Below are positions 25,904-35,614 of a DNA stretch of 64,000 nucleotides, piece by piece. The stretch's first letter is position 1. The number at the start of each line of letters is the position of its first letter. The notes beneath the pieces were generated by a model that saw only the letters and a program-made list of their open reading frames with translations, made no database searches and was not told the DNA's origin. Both the position numbers and the translations under genes were made by a program. Origin of the DNA: Terrisporobacter petrolearius (GTDB lineage: Bacteria; Bacillota; Clostridia; Peptostreptococcales; Peptostreptococcaceae); contig NZ_JAHZMO010000001.1 of NCBI RefSeq assembly GCF_020748185.1, forward strand, positions 1-64,000, in the 5' to 3' direction.

Positions 25904-27565
25904 ATGAGGAAAAAGATATATATTTCGGGGGTCCTAATATTAGTTTTTACAATTAACTTAGTTAATTATATAGTAGAAAATCAATATGGCGTTAGTTTAA
26001 TGGAGTATACCCAAATATCTAAGCCACTAACTGAAGAAGAAAAACAGTGGCTTAAGAGCCACAGAGAAATAATATATGGTGCAGATAAAAATGCACCACC
26101 ACTTAGATATGTGGATACGGACAATCAATATAAGGGGATTTTTATTGACTATCTAAATTCATTGTCTATAGAAAGTGGTTTGCAAATTGAGGTGAGACCT
26201 TTAGTTTGGGACAAGGCATTATCAGAATTAAAAAATGAAAATACAGATATATGTGACATGTTTCCAAGTGTAGGAAGATCGAAAAATTACTTATTTAGTA
26301 ACCCAATATACAAGTTAAGGGGAGTTATTGTAACTAAGGATAACAATGAAGAGATAAAAAATCTTTGGGACTTAAACAATAAAACAATAGCAGTTCAGCT
26401 AGGGGACTATACTAATGAATATTTAGAAGAAAATGTGGAGAATGCAAAATATGTTTATGTAGCAGATATTAATGAAGCTTTGAAAGTATTAGAACGTGGT
26501 GAAGCTGATGCTGTAGTTGGTGATGAACCAGTTTGTAGTTATTTTATACAAAAAAATCATTATGAAGGAAAATTAAAAATAGTAGAAAAAGAAATATATG
26601 AAAATGATGTTGTTTTGGCAGTTCCTAAAAGTCATGAAACTTTGGTGAATATTATAAATAAGGGAATTTATTCTTTAAATAAAAATAATATATTTGATGT
26701 TAAAAATATAAAAAATACGCCTTTTGAATTTAATTATAATAATAGAATTTATAAAATTCATGTAAGAAATATAAAAGACATAGAACAGTTAGATAATAAA
26801 AATGACGAAAATAAGGACTATGATATGTTGATTACTATAAATGATATTACTAACAATAAGGCAACGGAAAAACAATTATTACAATCAGAAAAAATGGCTG
26901 CAATTGGTCAACTAGCTGCAGGTGTTGCCCACGAAATAAGAAATCCTTTAGGTATTATTAGAAATTACTGTTATCTTCTTCAGGGGAAAAATGCTAGACA
27001 AAATGAAGAAATATACAAAAAGGGCATAGATAATATTGAACTATCTGTGGAAAGAGCAAGCGGAATTATAGACAACCTTCTTAACTTCTCATCCATATCT
27101 GGGAATGAATATAGAGAAATAAACATAAGGGAGTTTTTACTTCTTATTTTACAATTGGAGAAGAAGTCTATGAAAGAGATGAACATAGAACCAATTTTAG
27201 AATGTGAAAATATAGGTATTTATACTAATGAGGAAAGTTTAAAACATATTTTTATAAATTTAATAACTAATGCTGTTGACTCCATGCCAAATGGAGGAAT
27301 TATAAAAATTACTTGTGTTGATAAAGGTCCTATTATAGAAATTGACATTACTGATAGTGGAATTGGTATTGAAAAACATAATTTAGATAATATATTCAAT
27401 CCGTTTTTTACAACTAAAAACCCAGGAAAGGGAACTGGTTTAGGTCTTTTCATAGTTTATAATGAAGTACAAAAACTAGGTGGAAATATTGAAATAACTA
27501 GTAGTGAAATAAATATAGGGACAACATTTAGGATTGAAATACCTACAAAGGGGGAACAGATTTAG
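25904..27565 (+). CDS. Sensor histidine kinase with solute-binding domain
   Basis: The 553 residues start with a hydrophobic segment (about 5-25), then a type 3 solute-binding domain (about 45-265), a short PAS-like tail ([18 protein letters not shown], then LITINDIT), a HisKA domain with phosphorylated H343 ([11 protein letters not shown]), and an ATPase with [16 protein letters not shown] and GKGTGLGLF. No second membrane segment separates sensor from kinase, unlike the usual plan. I chose the ATG at 25904 with AAAAAAGGGG before it. The stop touches the GTG of the sigma-54 activator, so the two form a two-component system, likely sensing an amino-acid-like ligand. Confidence 0.85.
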   Translation: MRKKIYISGVLILVFTINLVNYIVENQYGVSLMEYTQISKPLTEEEKQWLKSHREIIYGADKNAPPLRYVDTDNQYKGIFIDYLNSLSIESGLQIEVRPLVWDKALSELKNENTDICDMFPSVGRSKNYLFSNPIYKLRGVIVTKDNNEEIKNLWDLNNKTIAVQLGDYTNEYLEENVENAKYVYVADINEALKVLERGEADAVVGDEPVCSYFIQKNHYEGKLKIVEKEIYENDVVLAVPKSHETLVNIINKGIYSLNKNNIFDVKNIKNTPFEFNYNNRIYKIHVRNIKDIEQLDNKNDENKDYDMLITINDITNNKATEKQLLQSEKMAAIGQLAAGVAHEIRNPLGIIRNYCYLLQGKNARQNEEIYKKGIDNIELSVERASGIIDNLLNFSSISGNEYREINIREFLLLILQLEKKSMKEMNIEPILECENIGIYTNEESLKHIFINLITNAVDSMPNGGIIKITCVDKGPIIEIDITDSGIGIEKHNLDNIFNPFFTTKNPGKGTGLGLFIVYNEVQKLGGNIEITSSEINIGTTFRIEIPTKGEQI

Positions 27566-28924
27566 GTGGATAATTTTAAAATACTTGTAGTTGATGATGA
27601 GATACAATATCAAGAAGTTATAAACATGATTTTGCAAAGTGAAGGATACAAAACAAAAGTAGCTAGTAGTGGGGAAGAAGCTTTAGAAATATTAAAAAAA
27701 GAGAAATTTCACTTAGTTTTAACAGATTTAAAAATGAATGGTATGGATGGAATTCATTTGTTGGAAGAAATAAAAAATAACTATATGAATAGCTATGTAA
27801 TGCTAATTACTGGTTTTGGCACAATAAAAAATGCTGTGGAAGCCATGAAAAAAGGAGCTTTGGGATATTTTATAAAGGGGAGTAATCCTGCAGAGCTTTT
27901 AAGAGAAATTGAGAAAGTTAAGAAAGAATGTGAAAGTACAAAAAAAGTTGAAAAAATAAATAATAAGTTTTTACTAGATACTAAAAACTATAACTTTAGA
28001 AAAATATTAAGAATTGCTAAAAAAGCAGCATCTGCAGATGTGAATGTTTTAATAACAGGGGAATCAGGAACAGGCAAGGAAGTAATGGCCAGGTTTATTT
28101 ATGAAAATAGTAAAAGAAAGAATGAAAAATTTGTACCAGTTAACTGTCAGGCATTTTCAAGTGGCTTATTAGAGTCTGAGTTATTTGGTCATGAAAAGGG
28201 ATCTTTTACAGGTGCATTTAATAAAAGGATTGGTCGCTTTGAAGAAGCTCACGGTGGAACCTTATTTTTAGATGAAGTAGGAGATATTGATCTAAATACT
28301 CAAGTAAAACTCCTTAGAGTTTTGGAAAACAGAACTATAGAAAAAATCGGAAGTAATAAACCTATAGATGTGGATTTTAGATTAATTTGTGCTACTAACA
28401 AGGACTTTTATGAAGCAATAGAAAATAAAGAATTTAGGGAAGACTTATTTTATAGAATAAACACAATTTCTATTCATTTACCATCACTAAAAGAAAGAAA
28501 AGAAGACTTACCCATGTTAATTGATTTCTTTTTGAAAAAATCTTCTGCCAAATATAATAAAAAAATTATAAATGTAGAAGATGATGTAATGGATCATTTA
28601 CTAAATTATGAATACAAAGGCAATATAAGAGAGTTAAAAAATATTTTGGATAGACTTGTTGTTTTATCAGAAAATGGAGTCATTCGCAAGGAATTTGTAT
28701 CAGCAAATGTTCAACCTAACATAGAATCAGACTGTGGAAACTTTATAAAGTTAGAAGACATTAAACCTTTAAAGGAAATTAAGCAAGAAGCTGAGGCAAA
28801 CTATATAAAAAAGGTTTTAGAAAGATTTAATGGCAATATTACAAAAAGTGCAGAGTACTTAGAAATTAGTAGAAGACAACTTTTTAATAAAATTGTGGAG
28901 TACAATGTGAAAGAAGATTTATAG
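27566..28924 (+). CDS. NtrC-type sigma-54-dependent response regulator
   Basis: Activates sigma-54 RNA polymerase when phosphorylated by the upstream kinase. The 452 residues comprise a receiver domain with D54 (LTDLKMNGMDG), a central AAA+ domain with Walker A GESGTGKE, the sigma-54 contact loop as GSFTGA in place of GAFTGA, and Walker B GTLFLDEVGDI, then a Fis-type helix-turn-helix (NITKSAEYLEISRRQLFNKI). The GTG start follows GGGGGAA. A perfect -24/-12 promoter lies 250 bases downstream, so the NhaC-OrtAB operon is the obvious target. Confidence 0.92.
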   Translation: MDNFKILVVDDEIQYQEVINMILQSEGYKTKVASSGEEALEILKKEKFHLVLTDLKMNGMDGIHLLEEIKNNYMNSYVMLITGFGTIKNAVEAMKKGALGYFIKGSNPAELLREIEKVKKECESTKKVEKINNKFLLDTKNYNFRKILRIAKKAASADVNVLITGESGTGKEVMARFIYENSKRKNEKFVPVNCQAFSSGLLESELFGHEKGSFTGAFNKRIGRFEEAHGGTLFLDEVGDIDLNTQVKLLRVLENRTIEKIGSNKPIDVDFRLICATNKDFYEAIENKEFREDLFYRINTISIHLPSLKERKEDLPMLIDFFLKKSSAKYNKKIINVEDDVMDHLLNYEYKGNIRELKNILDRLVVLSENGVIRKEFVSANVQPNIESDCGNFIKLEDIKPLKEIKQEAEANYIKKVLERFNGNITKSAEYLEISRRQLFNKIVEYNVKEDL

Positions 28925-28950
28925 TGTGAAAAAAATTACATATATAAGTA

Positions 28951-29072
28951 GGAAAAATATTTCCAGGTGGAAAAAAGTTGCACATTTTTTTATAGATTAT
29001 GTGACTTGCTGGTAGTGTTTTTCCTTTTTTGCTTACTAGGATATTATAATATCCCTTTTCCCTTGGGAAAAT
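28951..29072. promoter_or_regulatory. Palindromes upstream of the sigma-54 promoter
   Basis: Three inverse repeats stand 100-220 bases before the promoter: GGAAAAATATTTCC (28951-28964), GGATATTATAATATCC (29039-29054, perfect) and TTTTCCCTTGGGAAAA (29056-29071, perfect). The first and third share TTTCC/GGAAA arms and sit where activator-binding sites of NtrC-type proteins usually lie. One may instead be a weak terminator of the regulator gene. Confidence 0.45.
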
Positions 29073-29171
29073 TCTAGACGGAAGTATTATCAATACATTA
29101 AAAAAACAAAAAAGTGTTATATAGTGACCTTATTTTAGATAAAATTGATTATTTTGTAAAAATTTGAAAAC

Positions 29172-29189
29172 TTGGCATAAGAATTGCTT
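29172..29189 (+). promoter_or_regulatory. Sigma-54 (-24/-12) promoter
   Basis: TTGGCATAAGAATTGCTT carries GG at 29174-29175 and GC at 29186-29187 with the required 10 bases between, matching TGGCAN6TTGC. It lies 52 bases before the carrier gene. Confidence 0.88.
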
Positions 29190-29240
29190 ATATAAAAAGG
29201 CAGATATAATAATCAATTATAAAATGGAGGGTTTTATAAA

Positions 29241-30668
29241 ATGGAAGAAAAAAAGACGCTTAGGTTTCATGGTGGAGGATGGATGTCCTTTTTACCTTTT
29301 GGAGTATTTATAATAATAGCAATCTATATATCGGTTCTTAATGCTCCGGATATAAGGGGTATGTGGATTGGTGCATTACTGGGAATTATGGCAACTTATT
29401 TTTTTGCAACAGACAAACAAACTTATTGTGACACGGTTATAGAAGGTATGGCAGATCCAATAGCAGTAACACCTATAGCATGTTGGATATTTGCAGGTGT
29501 TTTTGCATCAGTTCTTAGAGCATCGGGTTTAGTTGAAGGTATTATTTGGCTTGCATATAATGTTGGAGCTAGTGGAAGAGTTTTCGTGGCAATTACATTT
29601 ATAGCAAGTGCATTATTTGCAACAGCAGCAGGAACAGGATTTGGAACGATAGTTGCAGGTATGTCAGTTTTATATCCAGCAGGTGTTTTACTTGGAGCAA
29701 ACCCAGTTGTTATGGCAGGAGCTATAGTTGGTGGAGGAGCATTTGGTGACAACTTGGCACCACTGTCTGATACTACTATATGCTCTGCAGCAACTCAGGG
29801 AGCTGATGTTGGTGGAGTTGTAAAATCAAGATTAAAGTACTCCTTGGTGGCTGGAGCAGCAACTTTAGTAGCAATTATGTTATTTGGTGGTGGAGGAACA
29901 GCTCAAGACATTCCTTATGATTTGGTTTCTCAATATATGAATCCAAAAGGATTATTAATGCTAATACCAGCAGCAATAACAATTACTTTAGCAATTAAAG
30001 GTCACCACATAATAGCAGCAACAACTATAGGGTCAATAGCAGCAGCAATATTTGGATGTGGCCTTGGGATGATAAGTCCTTCAGATTTATTATTTATAAA
30101 AGAAGGAACAGTTCAAGGTTTACTAGTAGATGGAATAGGCGGAATGGTTGATATATGTATTCTGGCACTTTTAGTTTTAGCTTGTGTAAGAATTATGCAA
30201 AAAGGTGGAGGAGACAAGGCTTTAATAAATATAACAGAAAAATTTGTACACACTGCTCGTGGAGTGGAAATGAGTATAGGGGGATTAGCGCTTGCAATGT
30301 CTGGAATAATGGGACTAAATGCACCACCAATACTTGCAATAGGAACATCTTTTGCTAAACCACTAGGGGAAAAATACAAAATATCTCCATATAGAAGAGC
30401 AAACTTACTAGATGCAACAGCTTGTACACTAGTTTATTCTCTACCTTGGACGCCAGCTTTATTACTTACTAAAAACTTGTCAGTTCAAGCTAGTGAACAA
30501 TTTGGTAGTATGGTACCTGCACTTACAACAACTCAAATGTGTCCATGGATACTTTACTGTTGGGCACTTCTTGTAGTAATGTTATTTGCCATGATAAGTG
30601 GTTGGGGAAGAATGTACGTAAATAGTAAAGGTGAAGAAGTAAAAACTATAGCTGAAGCAGAGGCTTAA
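29241..30668 (+). CDS. nhaC: NhaC-family carrier (Na+/H+ antiporter-like)
   Basis: The 475-residue membrane protein has about 11-12 hydrophobic segments and the NhaC family region GGGAFGDNLAPLSDTTICSA near residues 165-185. NhaC-type carriers are found in ornithine and other amino-acid fermentation clusters, where they may exchange sodium, protons or the amino acid itself. Here it is the first gene of a sigma-54 operon followed by the OrtAB thiolase, which favours import of the substrate or export of a product over simple sodium homeostasis. The family is clear; the substrate is inferred. Confidence 0.82.
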   Translation: MEEKKTLRFHGGGWMSFLPFGVFIIIAIYISVLNAPDIRGMWIGALLGIMATYFFATDKQTYCDTVIEGMADPIAVTPIACWIFAGVFASVLRASGLVEGIIWLAYNVGASGRVFVAITFIASALFATAAGTGFGTIVAGMSVLYPAGVLLGANPVVMAGAIVGGGAFGDNLAPLSDTTICSAATQGADVGGVVKSRLKYSLVAGAATLVAIMLFGGGGTAQDIPYDLVSQYMNPKGLLMLIPAAITITLAIKGHHIIAATTIGSIAAAIFGCGLGMISPSDLLFIKEGTVQGLLVDGIGGMVDICILALLVLACVRIMQKGGGDKALINITEKFVHTARGVEMSIGGLALAMSGIMGLNAPPILAIGTSFAKPLGEKYKISPYRRANLLDATACTLVYSLPWTPALLLTKNLSVQASEQFGSMVPALTTTQMCPWILYCWALLVVMLFAMISGWGRMYVNSKGEEVKTIAEAEA

Positions 30669-30687
30669 ACAAATTTAAATGATAGCC

Positions 30688-30728
30688 AAACTCTAGGTCT
30701 ACCTTAGCTAGTTATAGACCTAGAGTTT
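30688..30728 (+). other. Hairpin inside the nhaC-ortAB operon
   Basis: AAACTCTAGGTCTA (30688-30701) and its exact inverse at 30715-30728 form a 14-bp stem with a 13-base loop. No T-tract follows. A processing or stability element is likely. Confidence 0.6.
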
Positions 30729-30771
30729 ATGAAATATAAGAAACCAAATTGAGGAAGGAGCTAAATTAAAA

Positions 30772-31083
30772 ATGATTATAGCAAAAAAAGGTGATTGGGT
30801 AGAGATACAAGAGGTACTTTTGAAGCCAGAAGAAAGAGCGCCTCAAGTGCCAGATGACACAAAAGAAGTACCTTTAGTTCAATGGATAAGAGGTTTAATG
30901 ATAACAGACGAAGCAACAATAGGTGATCAAATTGAGATAGAAACAATAATAGGAAGAAGTGTGAAAGGACAGTTGTGTGCAATAAATCCTAGACACGTAC
31001 ATGATTTTGGTGAGCCAGTAAAAGAGTTAATCCAAGTTGGAATGGAACTTAGAAGAGAAATCGAAGAATTAAATAATAAATAG
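30772..31083 (+). CDS. ortA: 2-amino-4-oxopentanoate thiolase, alpha subunit
   Basis: The small subunit (103 residues) of the thiolase that splits 2-amino-4-oxopentanoate with CoA into acetyl-CoA and alanine in the clostridial ornithine pathway. Family features are KGDWVEIQEVLLKPEERAPQVPDDTK, the WIRGLM segment, and GRSVKGQLCAINPRHVHDFGEPV near the end. AAGGAG precedes the ATG by 11 bases. The beta subunit gene follows 90 bases later, as in known OrtAB pairs. Confidence 0.85.
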   Translation: MIIAKKGDWVEIQEVLLKPEERAPQVPDDTKEVPLVQWIRGLMITDEATIGDQIEIETIIGRSVKGQLCAINPRHVHDFGEPVKELIQVGMELRREIEELNNK

Positions 31084-31173
31084 AAGATATTAAGAAGAAA
31101 TTTAAACGAAGAAAAAGATTTGATCTAACAAGTGTTAAAGAAAGGATCTTATTAAAGAGAAGGGGATGTAGAT

Positions 31174-32610
31174 ATGAAGGATATGTCTTACTTAGCCGTA
31201 ATGGGCAGAAAAAATGACATAATGAAGAAAGCAGTAGGACTTGATTATAGTGTTTATGAATATGGAAAAATAGCTTTTGATTACGAAAAAATGATGGCAA
31301 CAGTTGGTTATTCAATAGAAGATATAGTAAAAATACAAAAAGAAGCAAAAGTTGGAGGAACTCCTTTAGTGGAGCTTAAAAATATAACTGCTTTAGTTAG
31401 AAAATATTCAAAAAAAGGCAAGGGAGCTAGAATATTTGTAAAAGACGAAGCAGCAAATGCATCAGGATCGTTTAAGGCTAGAAGAGCAGCTATATCTGTT
31501 TATCATGCAAAGAAAATGGGATACAAAGGTGTAATAGCAGCAACTAGTGGAAACTATGGTGCAGCTGTAGCATCACAAGCAGCTCAACTGGGTTTAAAAT
31601 GTATAATAGTTCAAGAAGTGTTCGATTCTAAAAAAATAGGCCAACCAGAAATACTTGAAAAAACTAGAAAATGTGAAGCATTAGGTGCAGAGGTTATACA
31701 ATTAACAGTTGGACCAGAATTATTCTATACATTCCTAAAATTATTAGAAGAAACAGGATATTTCAATGCTTCTTTATATACTCCATTTGGAATAGCTGGT
31801 GTGGAAAGTTTAGGATATGAACTAGCCAATCAAATGATGGAAATGGAAGGTAAATACCCAGATGTAGTTGTGGCAACTCACGCTGGTGGAGGAAACTTAA
31901 CTGGAACTAAAAGAGGTCTTAATTTAGCTGGTGCAAAAGATACTAAAATAGTTGGTGCATCAGTTGATTTAAGCGGATTACACATGGCATCTGATCATGC
32001 CTTCAACAAAAAATCTTTCACAACAGGTCACACAGGATTTGGAGTTCCATTTGCAACTTGGCCAGACAGATCTGACGTACCAAGAAATGCAGCAAGAGTT
32101 CTTAGATACATGGATAGATATGTAACAGTTACACAAGGAGAAGTATTCTACGTAACAGAAGCATTAGCTCAAGTGGAAGGAATGGAAAGAGGACCAGCAG
32201 GAAACACTTCTCTTGCAGCAGCCATATCTATAGCAAAAGAAATGGATGAAGACCAAATAATAGTAGTACAAGAAACAGAGTACACAGGAGCAGGAAAACA
32301 TCCTATGCCACAGCTTACTTTTGCTAAACAAAATGGAATAGAAATAAGACGAGGAAATCCAACAGAAAATATTCCTGGAAAAAACATAGTAATTCCATGG
32401 AATATGGGAGACATTCAATCCAATGATTTGGACTTAGACAGACTAAAAAACAATTTTATAAAAAATGCAGTTGCTAACAACAAGTTGGAAGAAATAGATG
32501 AAGAAGATATATTATATTTAACAGAAGAAGTAAATAAAGATAGAGACTTTGTTGTAAAACGCTTGGAAGAACTAGGTGTAAAAATTAATACAATAAAAAA
32601 CTATCAATAA
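31174..32610 (+). CDS. ortB: 2-amino-4-oxopentanoate thiolase, beta subunit (PLP)
   Basis: The large catalytic subunit, 478 residues, of the threonine-synthase-like fold II PLP enzymes. The PLP lysine is K101 in ASGSFKARRAA; SGNYGAAVASQAA binds the cofactor phosphate side, and AGGGNLTGTKRGL follows near residue 247. The start motif MSYLAVMGRKNDIMKKAVGLDYS is typical of OrtB. With OrtA it forms acetyl-CoA and D-alanine. The other ornithine-pathway genes (racemase, aminomutase, diaminopentanoate dehydrogenase) are not in this window. Confidence 0.88.
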   Translation: MKDMSYLAVMGRKNDIMKKAVGLDYSVYEYGKIAFDYEKMMATVGYSIEDIVKIQKEAKVGGTPLVELKNITALVRKYSKKGKGARIFVKDEAANASGSFKARRAAISVYHAKKMGYKGVIAATSGNYGAAVASQAAQLGLKCIIVQEVFDSKKIGQPEILEKTRKCEALGAEVIQLTVGPELFYTFLKLLEETGYFNASLYTPFGIAGVESLGYELANQMMEMEGKYPDVVVATHAGGGNLTGTKRGLNLAGAKDTKIVGASVDLSGLHMASDHAFNKKSFTTGHTGFGVPFATWPDRSDVPRNAARVLRYMDRYVTVTQGEVFYVTEALAQVEGMERGPAGNTSLAAAISIAKEMDEDQIIVVQETEYTGAGKHPMPQLTFAKQNGIEIRRGNPTENIPGKNIVIPWNMGDIQSNDLDLDRLKNNFIKNAVANNKLEEIDEEDILYLTEEVNKDRDFVVKRLEELGVKINTIKNYQ

Positions 32611-32652
32611 AAATGTTGTAGTAGATATTTTATAAGGCTGTATTTAGATTTA

Positions 32653-32696
32653 TTAATTAAGCGGTATTATACTTAGGTATTATACCGCTTAATTAA
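32653..32696. terminator. Hairpin terminator between convergent genes
   Basis: TTAATTAAGCGGTAT (32653-32667) is the exact inverse of 32682-32696. AT-rich arms on both sides suit termination from ortB (+) and from the small membrane protein gene (-). Confidence 0.65.
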
Positions 32697-32709
32697 TTAT
32701 TATAAATAA

Positions 32710-32985
32710 TTATTCCTGCTTTTCTAAATAAATATTTACTATTAAATATACTATGAATATTAAAACAAGTACCAAGGATAATGTTACTGCAACAATAATA
32801 AAATATTCATGTTTCCATATGGCATGCAAAATCAAGAAGATAAATGTAAAAGAACATATGGCATAATTGAGAGACTTGATAACTAGATGACTAGTTTTCA
32901 TAGCCAAATATAGATCTCTTTCATCAGCACTTTCTACCACTTCTTCTAAAATTCCTTTTTTATTATACAAAGCAATCTTATTCAT
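32710..32985 (-). CDS. Small two-span membrane protein
   Basis: No family is recognised in this 91-residue protein. A charged N-terminal half (YNKKGILEEVVESADERDLYLAMK) is followed by two hydrophobic segments (about 39-58 and 63-85) and a charged tail. It is a lone gene on the minus strand. The start has no strong ribosome-binding site, so expression is less certain than for its neighbours. The gap to 33249 shows no clear signal. Confidence 0.5.
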   Translation of the reverse strand: MNKIALYNKKGILEEVVESADERDLYLAMKTSHLVIKSLNYAICSFTFIFLILHAIWKHEYFIIVAVTLSLVLVLIFIVYLIVNIYLEKQE

Positions 32986-33249
32986 ATTCTACTAAAGATG
33001 ATTTTAATTATGACGTAATTATTATATAGAAGACATTTTATGTAATCCATAATATTTTACAGTTTCAATATGTTTTGAAGTATATCATGATTTTGATATA
33101 GAAATTAAGTTTTAATTGAAGATTAGTGTTTTATTTTGTTGTACAAAAAAATGAACATATGAAAAGGAAATTTGATTAAATAAACGAATAATTAAGAGTG
33201 AGGCAATTTTACTACGGATTTAAAGAATAAGTTGTATGGGGGAGAGAAA

Positions 33250-35613
33250 ATGAAAAATTTGAAGAAAACAATTAGTTTATTTTTATGTATCCTATTGATA
33301 TTTAATTTGATTTCAATAGGAAATTTTAATGTTTTTGCAGAAAATTTAAACTCTGATTATAAGACTAATCCAAAAGTTATTTCTATTGGTACATCAGAGG
33401 AAAAGATTGAAGTTGTAAAAGAGCCAGATGGAAAAATAGTAAATCCTCTGTATCAAAATGCGAATATAAAAACTTATTCACCAAAATATTCCTATAAACT
33501 TTATTCAAATAAGGTTTTTTCAACAAAAAAAGAAGCTGCAAATTATTTGAAGGAAGAGATGGTAAAAAGAAATGGAACTATTGAATTTACAATAAAACAG
33601 AAGAACTATAGTAGTTTATATACAGACTTATTTGCAATGGCAGTAGCAGATAATGAAAGTGCGAATTCTAGTGAGGGAGATTATCTTCTTAGACACTGGA
33701 GTTCTTACTATGTTGACTGGAATGATAGTAAATCTAATGAAACAAAGTTTACTTTTGAAATGGAATATCTTTCAACATATAAGCAGGAGCAAGGTGTTGA
33801 CTATGAAGTGAAAAAAGTTTTAGACGAGCTGAATGTTTATAATGAAGATGAATACACAAAAACTAAGGCTGTTCATGATTTTATTACTGAAAATATAGTG
33901 TACGATTATGCTTTGAAAAAATTCTCTGCTTATGATGGTATTGTGTCAAAAAATGTTGTATGTAATGGATATGCAACACTAACTTACAAAATGATGAAGG
34001 ATTTAGGCGTAAAAGTAAGATGTATTACAGGTTATGGTGGTAATGACTATCATGCGTGGAATATAGGGAAAATAGGCACAAAATGGTACAATATAGATAA
34101 TACTTGGGATGCGGCTAATGGTGATAATAATTATGTTTATTATACATATTTCCTAAGAAATAATGTTGAATTCCCGAGTCATAAAAGGGATGATCAATTT
34201 ATTAAAAAAGAGTTTAATAAATCATACCCTATGTCAAAAACATCTTACAGCAAAGTTGATTACAATAACGAAAAGTTTTCTTTAAATAAACTGCAAAAAA
34301 CAATAGGAGTTGGGAAATCCTTTGAACTATATGGTATACAACTATCTTATGGTGATGCAATTCAATCTTTTACTAGCAGCAACGAAAATGTGGCAAAAGT
34401 AGATTCAAAAGGGAATGTAACAGGAGTGAATCTGGGTTATGCAACAATTACTGCAAAGACTAAAAGAGAAAAAATAGCAACTTGCAATGTAAAAGTAAGA
34501 TATGATTTAAGTGGTTGTAAAGTAACTAAAATAGGTAGTGGAGAAAGATTCACATCTTATTCAGATAATTCAAGACCAAGTGTTGTTGCTTTATATAACA
34601 ATAAAACACTAGAAGAAGGCAAGGACTACTCATTGGATTATGGAGAGAACATGTTAAGCGGCAAGGGATATATAACCCTTGTAGGCATAGGTAATTATAC
34701 AGGTAAAAAGAATGTTACATTTAAAATTTACCCAAACAAAGTCTCTGGAGTAAAAGTATTAAGTAGCACTACTAATTCTTTGAACATTAGATGGGACAAA
34801 GAAGGTGGCGTAACAGGATATAAAATTTATAGAGCTACATCAAAAGATGGAAAGTACACTGATGTAGGTAAAGTCTCTAACAATTCTTCAAATACTTACA
34901 CAGATAGAGGACTAGTAAGTGGGAAAACATATTATTATAAAATAAGAGCCTACAAAGGAGTAGATAAAGAAAATCTTTATGGAGATTATTCTAGTTATTT
35001 TTCTGGAAAAACAAAATATCCATCTCAAGTTAAAAACTTAAAACAAAAGTCTTCTTATAAAACTTCAGTAAAGTTATCTTGGGATAAGGCGAGTTATGCT
35101 AGTGGATACAGAGTATACAGAGCAACTAGTAAAAATGGAACATACAAAAGAGTGGCGGAACTTAGTGGTAGCACAAATACAAAATTTACTGATAACAAGC
35201 TAACATCAGGAAAAACATATTATTATAAAGTAAGAGCTTATAGAAAAGTCGGGAAAAATAGAGATTATGGGTCATATTCAACAATATTAAAAACTAGTAC
35301 AAGATGCAATACACCAGTTATTGCATCTTGTACTAGTTCCAGTATAAAGAATAATGCCAACAAAAATGGAAAAGTAAAAATTAGTTGGAAAAAAGTCAAT
35401 GGTGCATATGGATATGCAATCTACAGATCAGAAAGTAAAAATGGAAATTATAAAAGAATAAATACTATTAAAAGTGGCTCTATTTTAAGTGCTTATGATG
35501 AAGGATTAAAAATAGGGAAAACATATTACTACAAAATTAATGCTTATAGAACAGCAGACATAGGAAACGTATATAGTTATTATAGCAATATAAAATATGC
35601 AAAAGTTAAATAG
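33250..35613 (+). CDS. Secreted transglutaminase-like protein with Big_2 and FN3 domains
   Basis: The exported 787-residue protein has a signal peptide (about 1-30), then a transglutaminase/protease-like core with C238 (NVVCNGYA), H268 (YHAWN) and D283 (NIDNTWD), the full triad. A bacterial Ig-like (Big_2) domain follows (about 345-415), then an extension domain (about 416-495) and three fibronectin type III domains (about 496-590, 593-680 and 685-785). There is no LPXTG or SLH anchor. The ATG at 33250 follows GGGGGAG. It may crosslink or cleave surface peptides; this group is often called transglutaminase only by fold. Confidence 0.82.
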   Translation: MKNLKKTISLFLCILLIFNLISIGNFNVFAENLNSDYKTNPKVISIGTSEEKIEVVKEPDGKIVNPLYQNANIKTYSPKYSYKLYSNKVFSTKKEAANYLKEEMVKRNGTIEFTIKQKNYSSLYTDLFAMAVADNESANSSEGDYLLRHWSSYYVDWNDSKSNETKFTFEMEYLSTYKQEQGVDYEVKKVLDELNVYNEDEYTKTKAVHDFITENIVYDYALKKFSAYDGIVSKNVVCNGYATLTYKMMKDLGVKVRCITGYGGNDYHAWNIGKIGTKWYNIDNTWDAANGDNNYVYYTYFLRNNVEFPSHKRDDQFIKKEFNKSYPMSKTSYSKVDYNNEKFSLNKLQKTIGVGKSFELYGIQLSYGDAIQSFTSSNENVAKVDSKGNVTGVNLGYATITAKTKREKIATCNVKVRYDLSGCKVTKIGSGERFTSYSDNSRPSVVALYNNKTLEEGKDYSLDYGENMLSGKGYITLVGIGNYTGKKNVTFKIYPNKVSGVKVLSSTTNSLNIRWDKEGGVTGYKIYRATSKDGKYTDVGKVSNNSSNTYTDRGLVSGKTYYYKIRAYKGVDKENLYGDYSSYFSGKTKYPSQVKNLKQKSSYKTSVKLSWDKASYASGYRVYRATSKNGTYKRVAELSGSTNTKFTDNKLTSGKTYYYKVRAYRKVGKNRDYGSYSTILKTSTRCNTPVIASCTSSSIKNNANKNGKVKISWKKVNGAYGYAIYRSESKNGNYKRINTIKSGSILSAYDEGLKIGKTYYYKINAYRTADIGNVYSYYSNIKYAKVK
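35292..35338. repeat. 20-bp perfect inverted repeat inside a coding region
   Basis: AACTAGTACAAGATGCAATA (35292-35311) is the exact inverse of 35319-35338, with only 7 bases between. It lies in the linker between the second and third FN3 domains and would form a very stable mRNA hairpin. Confidence 0.9.
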
Positions 35614-35614
35614 C

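Noticed and set aside
29423..29752. Long open frame on the minus strand within nhaC
   Set aside because: It is a reverse shadow of a strongly coding region, without a ribosome site or family resemblance.
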